From CAZJYI01 sp964550025 (GTDB taxonomy: Bacteria > Verrucomicrobiota > Kiritimatiellia > UBA8416 > CAYOBW01), in contig CAZJYI010000002.1 in assembly GCA_964550025.1 (NCBI GenBank), forward strand, positions 124,001-188,000: 64,000 nucleotides of DNA, given 5' to 3'. Shown here in pieces: positions 42,848 through 51,131 of the stretch. Every line of letters starts with the position of its first letter. Within the stretch, counting starts at the first letter, position 1. The position numbers were made by a program, and so were the translations under genes. Below the pieces are notes generated by a model that made no database searches, was not told where the DNA came from, and saw only the letters and a program-made list of their open reading frames with translations.

Positions 42848-44943
42848 GTGAAGAATGACATCAGGATCTTGGCGAGAATCTGTTCTCCGTATTCGTTGGC
42901 ATGGACATTGTCGCGGTAGAAGAGATGCGGGTGCAGGTTGGATGAACGGATGTACTCGGCCCATGGGGTGGTCATGTCGAGGTAGGCGCACTTGAGCTCG
43001 GAGGCGATACGTTTCAGACCCGTGCCATAGTCCCCGCTGCCGGAGTGAGGGGCTTTGGCGAGCAGGTCAGGGCGGCGGGGATCGATGGTTCCGAAGGTGC
43101 CGGTGGCGAGGAGTATCTCGACCTCGGGGAGGTCCTGGCGGATCTGTCGAATCACGCCGCGGATGGCGTGGTAGTCCTTTCCCTGGCTGATGCCGCCGAT
43201 GAAGACCAGGTCGGGCTTTTGGGGAACGAGGTACTTCTGCACCCGGCCTTCATAGGCGTAATGCTTGCAGCCCCCGCCTCCGCGAACATAGACGGTTCCA
43301 CGGACTTTCGCCTTCCGGTACGCCTCGGCCAGCTTGGCGATCCAGCCGGAACGGAAGGTGTCGTTCACGATGCTGTCGCCGAGTCCGAGAATGTGGAGGT
43401 CGCCACCCTCACGCAGAGTGCGGCGGGTGCGCGCCAGATGCTGCCAGTCCGCGGGAGGCTGAGTGAACTCGCCTTTCGGCATTTCGGACTGGATGGTGTT
43501 GACCTGCTTCAGGGAGCGTTGCGGACTTCCGAACAGGAAGTAGTCCTTTTCGATAGGGAAGCGCTCCGTCTTCACATCCGGCGCGTATTCGCGCGGGAGT
43601 GCGCCTTTGGCGGGGAAAGTCACGGGCGAATCCAGGCTCATCGTTCCCGGTCTGACGATTGGCTTTGGCAGCGTCCACCAGCGATCGGTTTCCGCGAGTA
43701 GCTTTTTGACGACTTCGGGGTGCTCCGCGGCCAGATTGGCGGTCTCGTGCGGGTCGGACGCAAGGTCGAACAGCTCGAGCATGGCGGGGCCGGTCTTGTG
43801 TCGCCAGCCCTGATTGAAGGGCTTGTGTCGCGGGGGGTTCTCGCGCCAGGCGATGAGCTTCCAGTGTTCGTGAATGCAGGACCGCGTCCAGAGGCTTTTC
43901 TCCGGCTCGTCCGGCGACACCATGTCGTGGGCGAAGTTGGAGAAGAAGAGCGTCTTGCGTGCAGCGAGGGCCCGCTCGTCCAGCAGGTTGATTCCCGGTA
44001 ACGATTCGGGGACCTCGACACCGCATGCCGCGAGAACGGTTGGCACTATGTCGATGTTGCCGGCGAGATGTTGCCGGTCCCGGCGGGCCTTCACGATCCC
44101 CGGCCAGCGCGCGATGACGGGTGTGCGCACGCCGTTTTCATAGGGGAACGCCTTGCCGAACTCGTTCCACCCGTTGTCGGCGAGATAGAGAACCAGCGTA
44201 TTGTCATCGACGCCTTTCTCCTTCAGTTTTCCCAGCAGATCGCCGCACGTCTCGTCCAACCACTCGATCATCGCGTAGTACTTTTCGGTCCTGGCGTCTT
44301 TGACGTGCTGATACTTCTTGAGCAGGCGTTCCGGCGGATTGTGGGGCGTGTGGGGAAGGAACGGTGCGTACCACACGAAGAACGGCTTGTTCCGGGCCTT
44401 CGCCTTGTCGATGAACCGGTAGACCGGCTCCATCGTCTCGCGCCCGATTGCCAGCGCCCGGCCGCCGTGACGGCCTGTTTCCCCCATGTCATCCGTGAAA
44501 CCCGCGTCGGCCGGTTTGCGCATCCAGTACTTGCCGGTGTGCAGCGTGAGATAGCCGGCGTCGGCCAGAAGCCGGGGCAGCATCGGGTGCTCGAAGAAGC
44601 GCTCCAACCAGGCTTCGCGCGCCAGACCCTTGACGGGGTCGTTGCCTGTGATACCGTGCTGGTGCGGGTACAGCCCGGTCAACAGCGTGGCCAGCGACGG
44701 GCTACAGATGGCGGTGGTCACGTAGCCGCGGGTGAAGGTCAGTCCTTCACTCGCAAGTCGGTCGATGTTCGGCGTGCGCACATGTTCGTGCCCCAGGAAG
44801 CCGTAGTCGGTCCACGCGTGATCGTCGCTGATGATGAGCACCACGTTGGGCCGGTCGGCGGCGGTTACGGTGATGCAAACCGCGAGCAGCGACAGGAAAG
44901 CGATCGTCAAGGCTCTTCGCATCGTGCGTCTTCTCCGTACCAT
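42841..44943 (-). CDS. Secreted sulfatase fused to an SGNH-type esterase domain
   Basis: 700 residues; AAAGGA precedes the ATG at 44943. After a signal peptide comes a sulfatase domain (about 30-480) with NVVLIISDDHAWTDYGFLG, the active-site region CSPSL at 80-84, GKYWM and LADNGW. The fifth position, normally Arg (CxPxR), is Leu. Residues about 510-700 form an SGNH hydrolase: LGLGDSIVND (block I, Ser), FIGGIS (block III) and DNVHANEYG near the C-terminus (Asp and His). Such esterases remove acetyl or similar groups from glycans, so one protein could strip both sulfate and ester groups. The Leu in the Cys motif raises doubt about formylglycine formation, unless this subfamily tolerates it. 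Confidence 0.88.
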   Translation of the reverse strand: MVRRRRTMRRALTIAFLSLLAVCITVTAADRPNVVLIISDDHAWTDYGFLGHEHVRTPNIDRLASEGLTFTRGYVTTAICSPSLATLLTGLYPHQHGITGNDPVKGLAREAWLERFFEHPMLPRLLADAGYLTLHTGKYWMRKPADAGFTDDMGETGRHGGRALAIGRETMEPVYRFIDKAKARNKPFFVWYAPFLPHTPHNPPERLLKKYQHVKDARTEKYYAMIEWLDETCGDLLGKLKEKGVDDNTLVLYLADNGWNEFGKAFPYENGVRTPVIARWPGIVKARRDRQHLAGNIDIVPTVLAACGVEVPESLPGINLLDERALAARKTLFFSNFAHDMVSPDEPEKSLWTRSCIHEHWKLIAWRENPPRHKPFNQGWRHKTGPAMLELFDLASDPHETANLAAEHPEVVKKLLAETDRWWTLPKPIVRPGTMSLDSPVTFPAKGALPREYAPDVKTERFPIEKDYFLFGSPQRSLKQVNTIQSEMPKGEFTQPPADWQHLARTRRTLREGGDLHILGLGDSIVNDTFRSGWIAKLAEAYRKAKVRGTVYVRGGGGCKHYAYEGRVQKYLVPQKPDLVFIGGISQGKDYHAIRGVIRQIRQDLPEVEILLATGTFGTIDPRRPDLLAKAPHSGSGDYGTGLKRIASELKCAYLDMTTPWAEYIRSSNLHPHLFYRDNVHANEYGEQILAKILMSFFTP

Positions 44944-44972
44944 TTGTCCGTCCTTTCGTCGCTGTTCTGACT

Positions 44973-45026
44973 GGATCTACAGGATCTACGGGATGGGAAG
45001 GGTTATCCTGTAGATCCTGTTGATCC
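44973..45026. repeat. Inverted repeat of CAGGATCTA units between divergent genes
   Basis: Arms 44973-44994 and 45005-45026 pair over 22 bases with two mismatches around a 10-base loop. Each arm is a tandem of GGATCTACA-like units. It lies between the divergent sulfatase and beta-helix genes, so a terminator role is unlikely. Confidence 0.85.
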
Positions 45027-45186
45027 TGTCCAATACTCCCGGTTGGTTGCGGCTACCCCGCATGCTGTGTGTGTCCCGGTGTAGCGACGTGACGATGCCA
45101 CATGGTTGTGGGTAGGGCAAGAACGACCGAGTGGTGTTTGCTGCTGGCGGCTTGATGCGCCGCACGTCGGACGTTATTCTCCCGGC

Positions 45187-46875
45187 ATGACACAGGTCAC
45201 TCATCAACGCGGGCAGGCCACCTTCGTGGTCGCGACGGCAATGCTCTGCGCCGTCGGATGCGTCTGGGCGGGCGATGCGGCCGAACCGCTCGAGCTTGTC
45301 GAGGAGGTGCCGACGCTGCAGTGCCTCGGTGTACGCTGGTGGGTTGGTGGAGACGACAACGCCAACGCATCCATTGCCCTGCAGTATCGCAGGTCGGGAG
45401 CAACCGAGTGGCGGCGCGGACTGGATCTCTTTCGCGTTGAGCGCGGGAGCGTTCGGGGTCCGTCCCGCCGTGAAGCAACACTGTTTGCCGGCTCTGTCTT
45501 CTACCTGGAGGAGGACACAGAGTACGAGGTCAATCTGTCTCTCGATGATCCCGATGGTGGTGGCGAAAAGAGAATCCTCCGCATGAGAACGTGGGCCGAA
45601 CCCGCGATGCCGAAAGACGGGAAAAGCATTTCCGTACTACCCGGCCAGCTCAGAGCAGCCCTGGCAAAAGCTGAGCCCGGCCACATGCTCGTCCTGACCC
45701 CCGGAATCTACAGAGGAACGTTCACACCTCCCTCGGGCACGAGCGGCCAACCGATAGCCATTGTCGGTTCGCCGACAGGCGGGACCGTTTTTGACGGTGA
45801 AGGCGCAGTCAACATCATAGCAGCAAGCGGACTGCGACACGTGATGTTCAAGCGTATCACCTTTCGCAATGCCAAATGGGCCATTGCCGTCAATGGTGGT
45901 TCCCACATCACTGTGCAGCACTGCCGCATCGAAGACGTGGACTATGCCTTTGTCGGGCAGAAGAACGGGAAGCGTCAGAAGCACTTCTACATTGCCGACA
46001 ATGTCATCCTGGGCAGATCGACCTGGCCGCGACAAAAGGGCATCGAGAGTCGCCGCGGTGTCCAGGTTGGCGGACAGGGGCACGTGATCTGTTACAATCG
46101 CATTAGTGGTTTCGCCGATGCGATTGACACGTTTCCCGCCTATCCCTGTTCGTCGATCGACATCTATCGCAACGACATATCCGAATGCACGGACGACGGA
46201 ATCGAGATGGACTACTCGGAACACAACACCCGCTGTTTCGAGAACCGTTTGTCCAACGTCTACCAGGGCATATCGCTGCAACCCGTACACGGCGGTCCCG
46301 TCTACGTATTCCGAAACAGTTTCTACAATGTGGTCGCCGCGACATTCAAGCTGCACAACAGCCCGTCGGGCGGTCTCATGTTTCACAACACATCCGTGAA
46401 ATCCGGGATGCCGCTTCTGGTGTACACCTCGGCGCCCGTGAGGAACTGCATTTCCAGGAACAACTTGTTTGTGGGGACGCAGGGGAACTACGCGTACGAG
46501 AGTACGGCGCCTATGGTGAACTGCGATTTCGACTATGACGGGTTTTGCGGTGAGTGGCATCAATTCCTGAAGTGGAACAAGAAACGCTATCGGGCAATGG
46601 AGGATGCGCAGGCGGACGGGCTCTATCGGCACGCGGTACGCATTGCCAAAGAAGGCACGTTCCTGTCCGGCATCGAGGCGCCGGAAGACAGCGACAGGCA
46701 GTTCCCGACAGATGTCAATGATCTTCGGCTGGCCCCGAATAGTGAAGCTGTCAACAGGGGCACAGTCGTGAGGAACATCAGCGACAACTACACGGGCAAC
46801 CTGCCGGACCTGGGCGCCTACGAGTCCGGATCAGCCTTGCTGCACTACGGACCGCGGGCAGACAGGGACCTGTGA
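45187..46875 (+). CDS. Secreted parallel beta-helix protein (polysaccharide lyase-like)
   Basis: 562 residues from the ATG at 45187; a signal peptide ends near VWAGDA. A beta-sandwich domain with YRRSGATEWRRG and LEEDTEYEVNLSLDDP (fibronectin-like, about 35-145) is followed by a right-handed beta-helix (about 150-460) with rungs such as ITVQHCRIEDVDYAF, YIADNVILG and NDISECTDDGIEMDYSEHN. The last segment lies in irregular loops and ends with LPDLGAYESG, a common closing motif of such proteins. The fold is shared by polysaccharide lyases and glycoside hydrolases; catalytic residues cannot be fixed by eye. Neighbouring sulfatases and GH2 enzymes support a role in glycan breakdown. Confidence 0.8.
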   Translation: MTQVTHQRGQATFVVATAMLCAVGCVWAGDAAEPLELVEEVPTLQCLGVRWWVGGDDNANASIALQYRRSGATEWRRGLDLFRVERGSVRGPSRREATLFAGSVFYLEEDTEYEVNLSLDDPDGGGEKRILRMRTWAEPAMPKDGKSISVLPGQLRAALAKAEPGHMLVLTPGIYRGTFTPPSGTSGQPIAIVGSPTGGTVFDGEGAVNIIAASGLRHVMFKRITFRNAKWAIAVNGGSHITVQHCRIEDVDYAFVGQKNGKRQKHFYIADNVILGRSTWPRQKGIESRRGVQVGGQGHVICYNRISGFADAIDTFPAYPCSSIDIYRNDISECTDDGIEMDYSEHNTRCFENRLSNVYQGISLQPVHGGPVYVFRNSFYNVVAATFKLHNSPSGGLMFHNTSVKSGMPLLVYTSAPVRNCISRNNLFVGTQGNYAYESTAPMVNCDFDYDGFCGEWHQFLKWNKKRYRAMEDAQADGLYRHAVRIAKEGTFLSGIEAPEDSDRQFPTDVNDLRLAPNSEAVNRGTVVRNISDNYTGNLPDLGAYESGSALLHYGPRADRDL

Positions 46876-46934
46876 TGACCCGAATGGCTTCGTCCTGGGG
46901 CACTGAGACGGAACGACTCAACCACTTCCTGAGG

Positions 46935-47094
46935 TTTGCCACAAGAGGCACAAAAGACACAGAAGAACAGTGGGAACGGACTGTGCTTCCTGTGAAAGAC
47001 CACGTCCCCGAATCGCGACCGGTATCGGGGTAAGACGACAGCGGGCAGTCCCTCTGCTTCTGTGATTCCTGTGACTTATGTGGCTACTCCAAAA
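46935..47094. repeat. Long inverted repeat of CACAGAAG units at a convergent gene junction
   Basis: Arms 46935-46983 and 47046-47094 pair over about 45 bases with mismatches; each is a run of GCCACAAGAGGCACA or ACACAGAAGA-like units. An inner hairpin (CCCCGA 47006-47011 with TCGGGG 47025-47030) lies between. The element fills most of the gap between the convergent genes ending at 46875 and 47161. Confidence 0.75.
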
Positions 47095-47160
47095 TCGTTC
47101 TGGCTAAACCCCGTCCTACTTCGCGTTCGCACTCACAACCCCTTCTCGGATAGGGCCCGG

Positions 47161-47685
47161 CTAGAAAGGCTTGTTGTAGCCGCTCTTCTTCAGCTTCCGG
47201 ATCGTCTCCTGGCACTGGGCCTCCACGAAGTGCTGTTTGCGCAGCTTGTCTTCGTCGGCCCAGTAGGCCCTCTGCTCAGCAATCCAGGCCTTTGTTCCGA
47301 TGGTCTTTCTGCGACGAAGGTTGTCCAGGCACGGCGCATGCGTGCGCCATATCGGGTCGTGTGTGTGCATGATCAGCTTGGTGCAGGCGAACTCCCCGCA
47401 GTCCGCGCAACTCTCCAGGCGTTTGCGCTTGCTGCAGGCGTACAGGGCGCACTGCCGCGAGTGGTTGCTTGCTATGCATTTGCCGCAGGCGCATCCGCAG
47501 CCGTGGCACTTTCCCTTGCTCCGTTCGCCGCACGCCTCGCAGAACAAACCGCAGGGCGCGGCAGCGCGACGTTCCTTCTCGGTGAGTTCCTCACCTTGTG
47601 GGTCTTGTCCCGTTTTTGCCGATAGCGCGGTAGCCGTGGCGGCCACACCTCCAGCGCCCGCCTTCAGGAAGTCGCGTCTTTCCAT
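47161..47685 (-). CDS. Tat-exported cysteine-rich DUF3795-type protein
   Basis: 174 residues; GGGAG precedes the ATG at 47685. MERRDFLKAGAGGVAATATAL is a twin-arginine signal, so the protein is probably exported folded, perhaps with a metal. The body contains CGLFCEACGERSKGKCHGCGCACGKC-type clusters and C..CGEFAC, about 14 cysteines in all, as in the DUF3795 family. Members may bind zinc or an iron-sulfur cluster; no reaction is known. It follows the GH2 gene by 21 bases, so it may share its transcript. Confidence 0.78.
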   Translation of the reverse strand: MERRDFLKAGAGGVAATATALSAKTGQDPQGEELTEKERRAAAPCGLFCEACGERSKGKCHGCGCACGKCIASNHSRQCALYACSKRKRLESCADCGEFACTKLIMHTHDPIWRTHAPCLDNLRRRKTIGTKAWIAEQRAYWADEDKLRKQHFVEAQCQETIRKLKKSGYNKPF

Positions 47686-47706
47686 GGTCCATCTCCCGGA
47701 TAGGTG

Positions 47707-49956
47707 TTACTCCTTCTCCGTCTCCTCGATCTCCACGATTCCAACATCGATACCCTGGCCGCCTATTGTCTGGCGGCAGTGAACGGCGATCGTATTCCGG
47801 CCCTTGCGGAGAACGTCGGCCGCTTTGCCCATCGGCACGTTGATGCACTCGGTTACGTAGCCGCTGAGCTTCTTCACGAGTTTCCCGTTGATGTAGATCT
47901 CGGCATCTTCGTCGTGGTAGACGCGCAGGACAGGCTGTACGGGGATCTTCTCGAGCTCGAACGACCGCCGCAGGTAGATGTCGCTCGTCTTCCATGTTGT
48001 CTCGATACGGGTGCCGGGCGTTGATTTCGTGCCGAACATGCCTTTGCCGGCCTTCCAGGCCGCGTCGTCGAAGTCGGCCTTCGTCCAGCTCGCGTCAGGC
48101 TTCTCGGTCGTGTAGCGCCACTCCTGTCCCTTCCGTTCTGAAGTGGGGACGATCTCGGTGATCTTTGGCGGCGGCGGGAGCTCCGTCACCTTGGGCAGCT
48201 TCCTGCCCGCATCGTACAGACACGCGTGCAGCGCCGCGCTGTGTTTGGCATCGAGTTTGAGCACCTCCCTGTCGTAGGTCATGAGTCCGTTGACCTCGCC
48301 CTCGACGTCCGTTGTCTGCGTGTAGACCGCCGCGCACAGTCCCCGTGCGATCATGGGTCTGAGCTTGTGGATCAAGGTATCGTAGTGGTGTTGCAGCTCC
48401 TTCTGCGACTTGTAGTTGCGATAGCCCCAATTGCGCTTGTTCCACCAGAGATGGCCCATGACCGGCAGGCCGAGTCCGCCGAACTCACCCAGCACCGCCA
48501 CGCGTTGCTCTTCCAGCTTCGGCATTGCCGGTCCCGGGTACTTGTGCATATCGCGAATGTCGCCGGCCCCCTTGTCGTGCCAGCCGCTGGCCTCATTCAC
48601 CAGGCGCGTGGGATCGAGTTCTTTAACCCACCGGGCTATCTCCGGCGTGTCGTGCTGCCCCCAGCCTTCGTTGAACGGCACCCACATGACGATGCTGGGG
48701 TAGTTGTGCAGAAACTCGATCAGGCGCTGATGCTCGAGCCGATACTGTTTCTTGGCTGCGTCGTCCTTTCCAAAGTTGCCGCTCGGCATGTCCTGCCATA
48801 CGAGTAGCCCCATCTTGTCGCAGTGATGGTAGAGCCGTTCCGGGGCAACCTTGACGTGTTTTCGGAGCATGTTCATGCCCAGTTCCTTCAGCACCTTCAG
48901 ATCGTAGACCATCGCCTCGTCGGTCGGTGGCGTGTACAGCCCGTCCGGCCACCATCCCTGGTCCAAGGGCCCGTAGTGGAAGACGAACTCGTCGTTGAGC
49001 AGCATGCGCAGGATGCCCTTGTCGTCCTTTGCCATCGACACCTTGCGCATGCCGAAGTAGCTCTTGACCGTATCTCCGTTCTTGATGCCCACCTCGAGGT
49101 CATAGAGGAACGGCGAGTCGGGTGACCACAGCTTGGCTCCGTCAACCTCCAGCGCCAATTCCTCGCCGGACTTGCCTGCCGCCTCGCGCATCGTCTTTCC
49201 GTCGGACACCGCCTTTGCCCAAACGTCCGCCGTGCCGCCGGCGACGTTCACCGTCACCAGCGCCCTGCCGCCATCCACATCGGGAACGATCTTCAGCGAT
49301 TCGACGTAGGTCTTCGGTACCGGCTCCAGCCATACGGTCTGCCAGATGCCGCTGACCGGCGTATACCAGATACCGCGTGGGTTCTTGACCTGCTTGCCTC
49401 GCGCCTGCGTCCCGTCGCTGGTGGGATCCAACACGGAGACGATCAACTCGTTGGCGCCCTTCCTGAGCGCAGCGGTGATGTTAAAGCTGAACGGATCGTA
49501 GCCGCCCTTGTGCGAACCGACCTCCTTGCCATTGACCGTCACGGTGCAGTCCCAGTCCACAGCCCCAAAGTGGAGCAGTACGCGTTTGTCGCCCCACTCC
49601 GCGGGGACTTCGAAACTCCGCCGATACCAAAGCCGGTTCTCGGCGCCAACCCCCTTCTTCACCCCCGAAAGCGCGGATTCCACGCAGAACGGCACAAGGA
49701 TCTTCCCGTCCCAAGCGGCGACCTTCTCGTCGTCCTTGGGCCGGATGGCATAGTCCCACAACCCGTTCAGGTTCACCCACTCCTCGCGTACCATCTTCGG
49801 ACGCGGGTATTCCGGCCAGGGCTCGTCCGGGTCCACGTCCTTGGCCCAGCGCGTCATGATACTGCCTTCCACGGGCTTCCACGCATCCGCCGCCACGGCC
49901 GATGCGCAGACCCACAGGACTCCCAATGCCAGAACTGCGAAATCTCGTTTCCGCAT
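47707..49956 (-). CDS. Secreted family-2 glycoside hydrolase with an extra C-terminal jelly-roll domain
   Basis: 749 residues; AGGAGCACTTT precedes the ATG at 49956 and a signal peptide ends near SAVAADA. A sugar-binding domain (REEWVNLNGLWDYAI...VPFCVESALSGV), an Ig-like domain and a TIM barrel are in the GH2 order. The acid/base is E430 (FNEGWGQHD) and the nucleophile E491 (LGEFGG). The C-terminal ~140 residues (WTKADFDDAAWKAG...EDAEIYINGKLV) form a further beta-sandwich. Specificity (beta-galactosidase, glucuronidase or other) cannot be read by eye. The protein should act outside the cytoplasm on the same glycan as the nearby sulfatases. Open codons upstream of 49956 belong to a dispersed repeat. 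Confidence 0.9.
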   Translation of the reverse strand: MRKRDFAVLALGVLWVCASAVAADAWKPVEGSIMTRWAKDVDPDEPWPEYPRPKMVREEWVNLNGLWDYAIRPKDDEKVAAWDGKILVPFCVESALSGVKKGVGAENRLWYRRSFEVPAEWGDKRVLLHFGAVDWDCTVTVNGKEVGSHKGGYDPFSFNITAALRKGANELIVSVLDPTSDGTQARGKQVKNPRGIWYTPVSGIWQTVWLEPVPKTYVESLKIVPDVDGGRALVTVNVAGGTADVWAKAVSDGKTMREAAGKSGEELALEVDGAKLWSPDSPFLYDLEVGIKNGDTVKSYFGMRKVSMAKDDKGILRMLLNDEFVFHYGPLDQGWWPDGLYTPPTDEAMVYDLKVLKELGMNMLRKHVKVAPERLYHHCDKMGLLVWQDMPSGNFGKDDAAKKQYRLEHQRLIEFLHNYPSIVMWVPFNEGWGQHDTPEIARWVKELDPTRLVNEASGWHDKGAGDIRDMHKYPGPAMPKLEEQRVAVLGEFGGLGLPVMGHLWWNKRNWGYRNYKSQKELQHHYDTLIHKLRPMIARGLCAAVYTQTTDVEGEVNGLMTYDREVLKLDAKHSAALHACLYDAGRKLPKVTELPPPPKITEIVPTSERKGQEWRYTTEKPDASWTKADFDDAAWKAGKGMFGTKSTPGTRIETTWKTSDIYLRRSFELEKIPVQPVLRVYHDEDAEIYINGKLVKKLSGYVTECINVPMGKAADVLRKGRNTIAVHCRQTIGGQGIDVGIVEIEETEKE

Positions 49957-50203
49957 AAAGTGCTCCTCTCTGTTGATCACACGGCGATTTGCCGGCAATT
50001 GACGGAGCGGTCCGCCTTCACCGTTCAGCTTTCCGACAGTACGCAATGGTGACCGCGATGTCCATGCAAGAAGCCTTGACGGCTCTCTCTCCTGCCTCGA
50101 GCTGGAGAAGAATGCGGCTACGTCCAACGCCACGAGGACCTGACAACGTGGGGTCCACTCGCTCGCCTTCGTGGCTACAGAGAAGTGCCGCCCGAACGTA
50201 GCG

Positions 50204-50248
50204 CCCCGCTCCAGCGGGGTGACTCGTGCGGCCGGCTTCCAGCCGGCC
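50204..50248. repeat. GC-rich dispersed element with two perfect hairpins
   Basis: CCCCGCT with AGCGGGG (50204-50210/50213-50219) and GGCCGGCT with AGCCGGCC (50230-50237/50241-50248). It lies in the gap 49957-50275 between aldolase and GH2 genes. I see no gene in this gap. The style recalls short palindromic elements scattered through PVC genomes. Confidence 0.7.
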
Positions 50249-50275
50249 TTCGGGAAAACGCGTAGCACGGCCGCC

Positions 50276-51130
50276 CTAGGGCAACGCCCTGTTCTCCGCA
50301 CCAAACAGCACGATCTTCTCGGCGAGGGCGCGGGCGAGCTCATCGCGTATCGGGCCGAAGAGCTGTCCGGGCAGAGGGTCGGGCCGCTCCTGCAAGGCCG
50401 ACTGCCTGAGACCGCGGAACATGGCGAGCCGCTCATCGGCAAAGACGTTCACCTTGCTGATTCCGTTGAGTACGGCCTCCCTGATCTGCGCGTCCGGCGT
50501 ACCGGAGCCGCCGTGGATCACCAACGGAACGGGGCTGACGGCGTTGAGCTCCTTGAGCCGCTCAATGTTCAACACCGGGAGCGCTCTGTAGACGCCGTGT
50601 CCCGTGCCGATGGAAACCGCGAGAGCGTCAACACCCGTCTCGGCCACGAATCTCTCCACCTCGTCGGCCTCTGTGAGTACCGATTCGACGTGCTGCGTGT
50701 CTTCCAGGTCCATGCCGCCGACGTGTCCAAGCTCTCCCTCGACATCCACTCCGCGCGGATGGGCGATGTCCACAGCGGCCTTCGTCAACGCGGCGTTGTC
50801 CTCGAAGGGCAGACGGGAGCCGTCAATCATGACGGACGAGAACCCCACATCAACCGCTCTTCTTATCTCGTCGAGCGCGGTCGCGTGGTCCAGGTGCAGA
50901 ACGATGGGAATGCGGTGGTGATCGGCAACGGCCTTAACGAGGCCGGAAATATACACCCAGCCGTTACCACGCAGGTCCATTTCCAGGCATTGCAGAATCA
51001 CCGGTGCGCCATGTTCTTCGCAGGTCTCCAGGATGGTGCGCACCATCACGTCTTCACAGCACTCGAAACCCGGAACCGCGTAGTGATTCGCACGCGCGTC
51101 AGTCAGGACGTCCGTTAGGGATACAAGCAT
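50276..51130 (-). CDS. Class II (zinc-dependent) fructose-bisphosphate/tagatose-bisphosphate-type aldolase
   Basis: 284 residues. The metal and catalytic motifs are intact: VLHLDHAT, VEGELGHVGG, IHGGSGTPD and ISKVNVFADER. The ribosome binding site AAGGAG lies within the last codons of the beta-helix gene, one base before the overlap zone, so the two are translationally linked. Members of this family cleave ketose bisphosphates such as fructose- or tagatose-1,6-bisphosphate. In this setting of secreted glycosidases a role in catabolism of galactose- or fucose-derived sugars is plausible, but substrate choice is inference. Confidence 0.9.
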   Translation of the reverse strand: MLVSLTDVLTDARANHYAVPGFECCEDVMVRTILETCEEHGAPVILQCLEMDLRGNGWVYISGLVKAVADHHRIPIVLHLDHATALDEIRRAVDVGFSSVMIDGSRLPFEDNAALTKAAVDIAHPRGVDVEGELGHVGGMDLEDTQHVESVLTEADEVERFVAETGVDALAVSIGTGHGVYRALPVLNIERLKELNAVSPVPLVIHGGSGTPDAQIREAVLNGISKVNVFADERLAMFRGLRQSALQERPDPLPGQLFGPIRDELARALAEKIVLFGAENRALP

Positions 51131-51131
51131 T

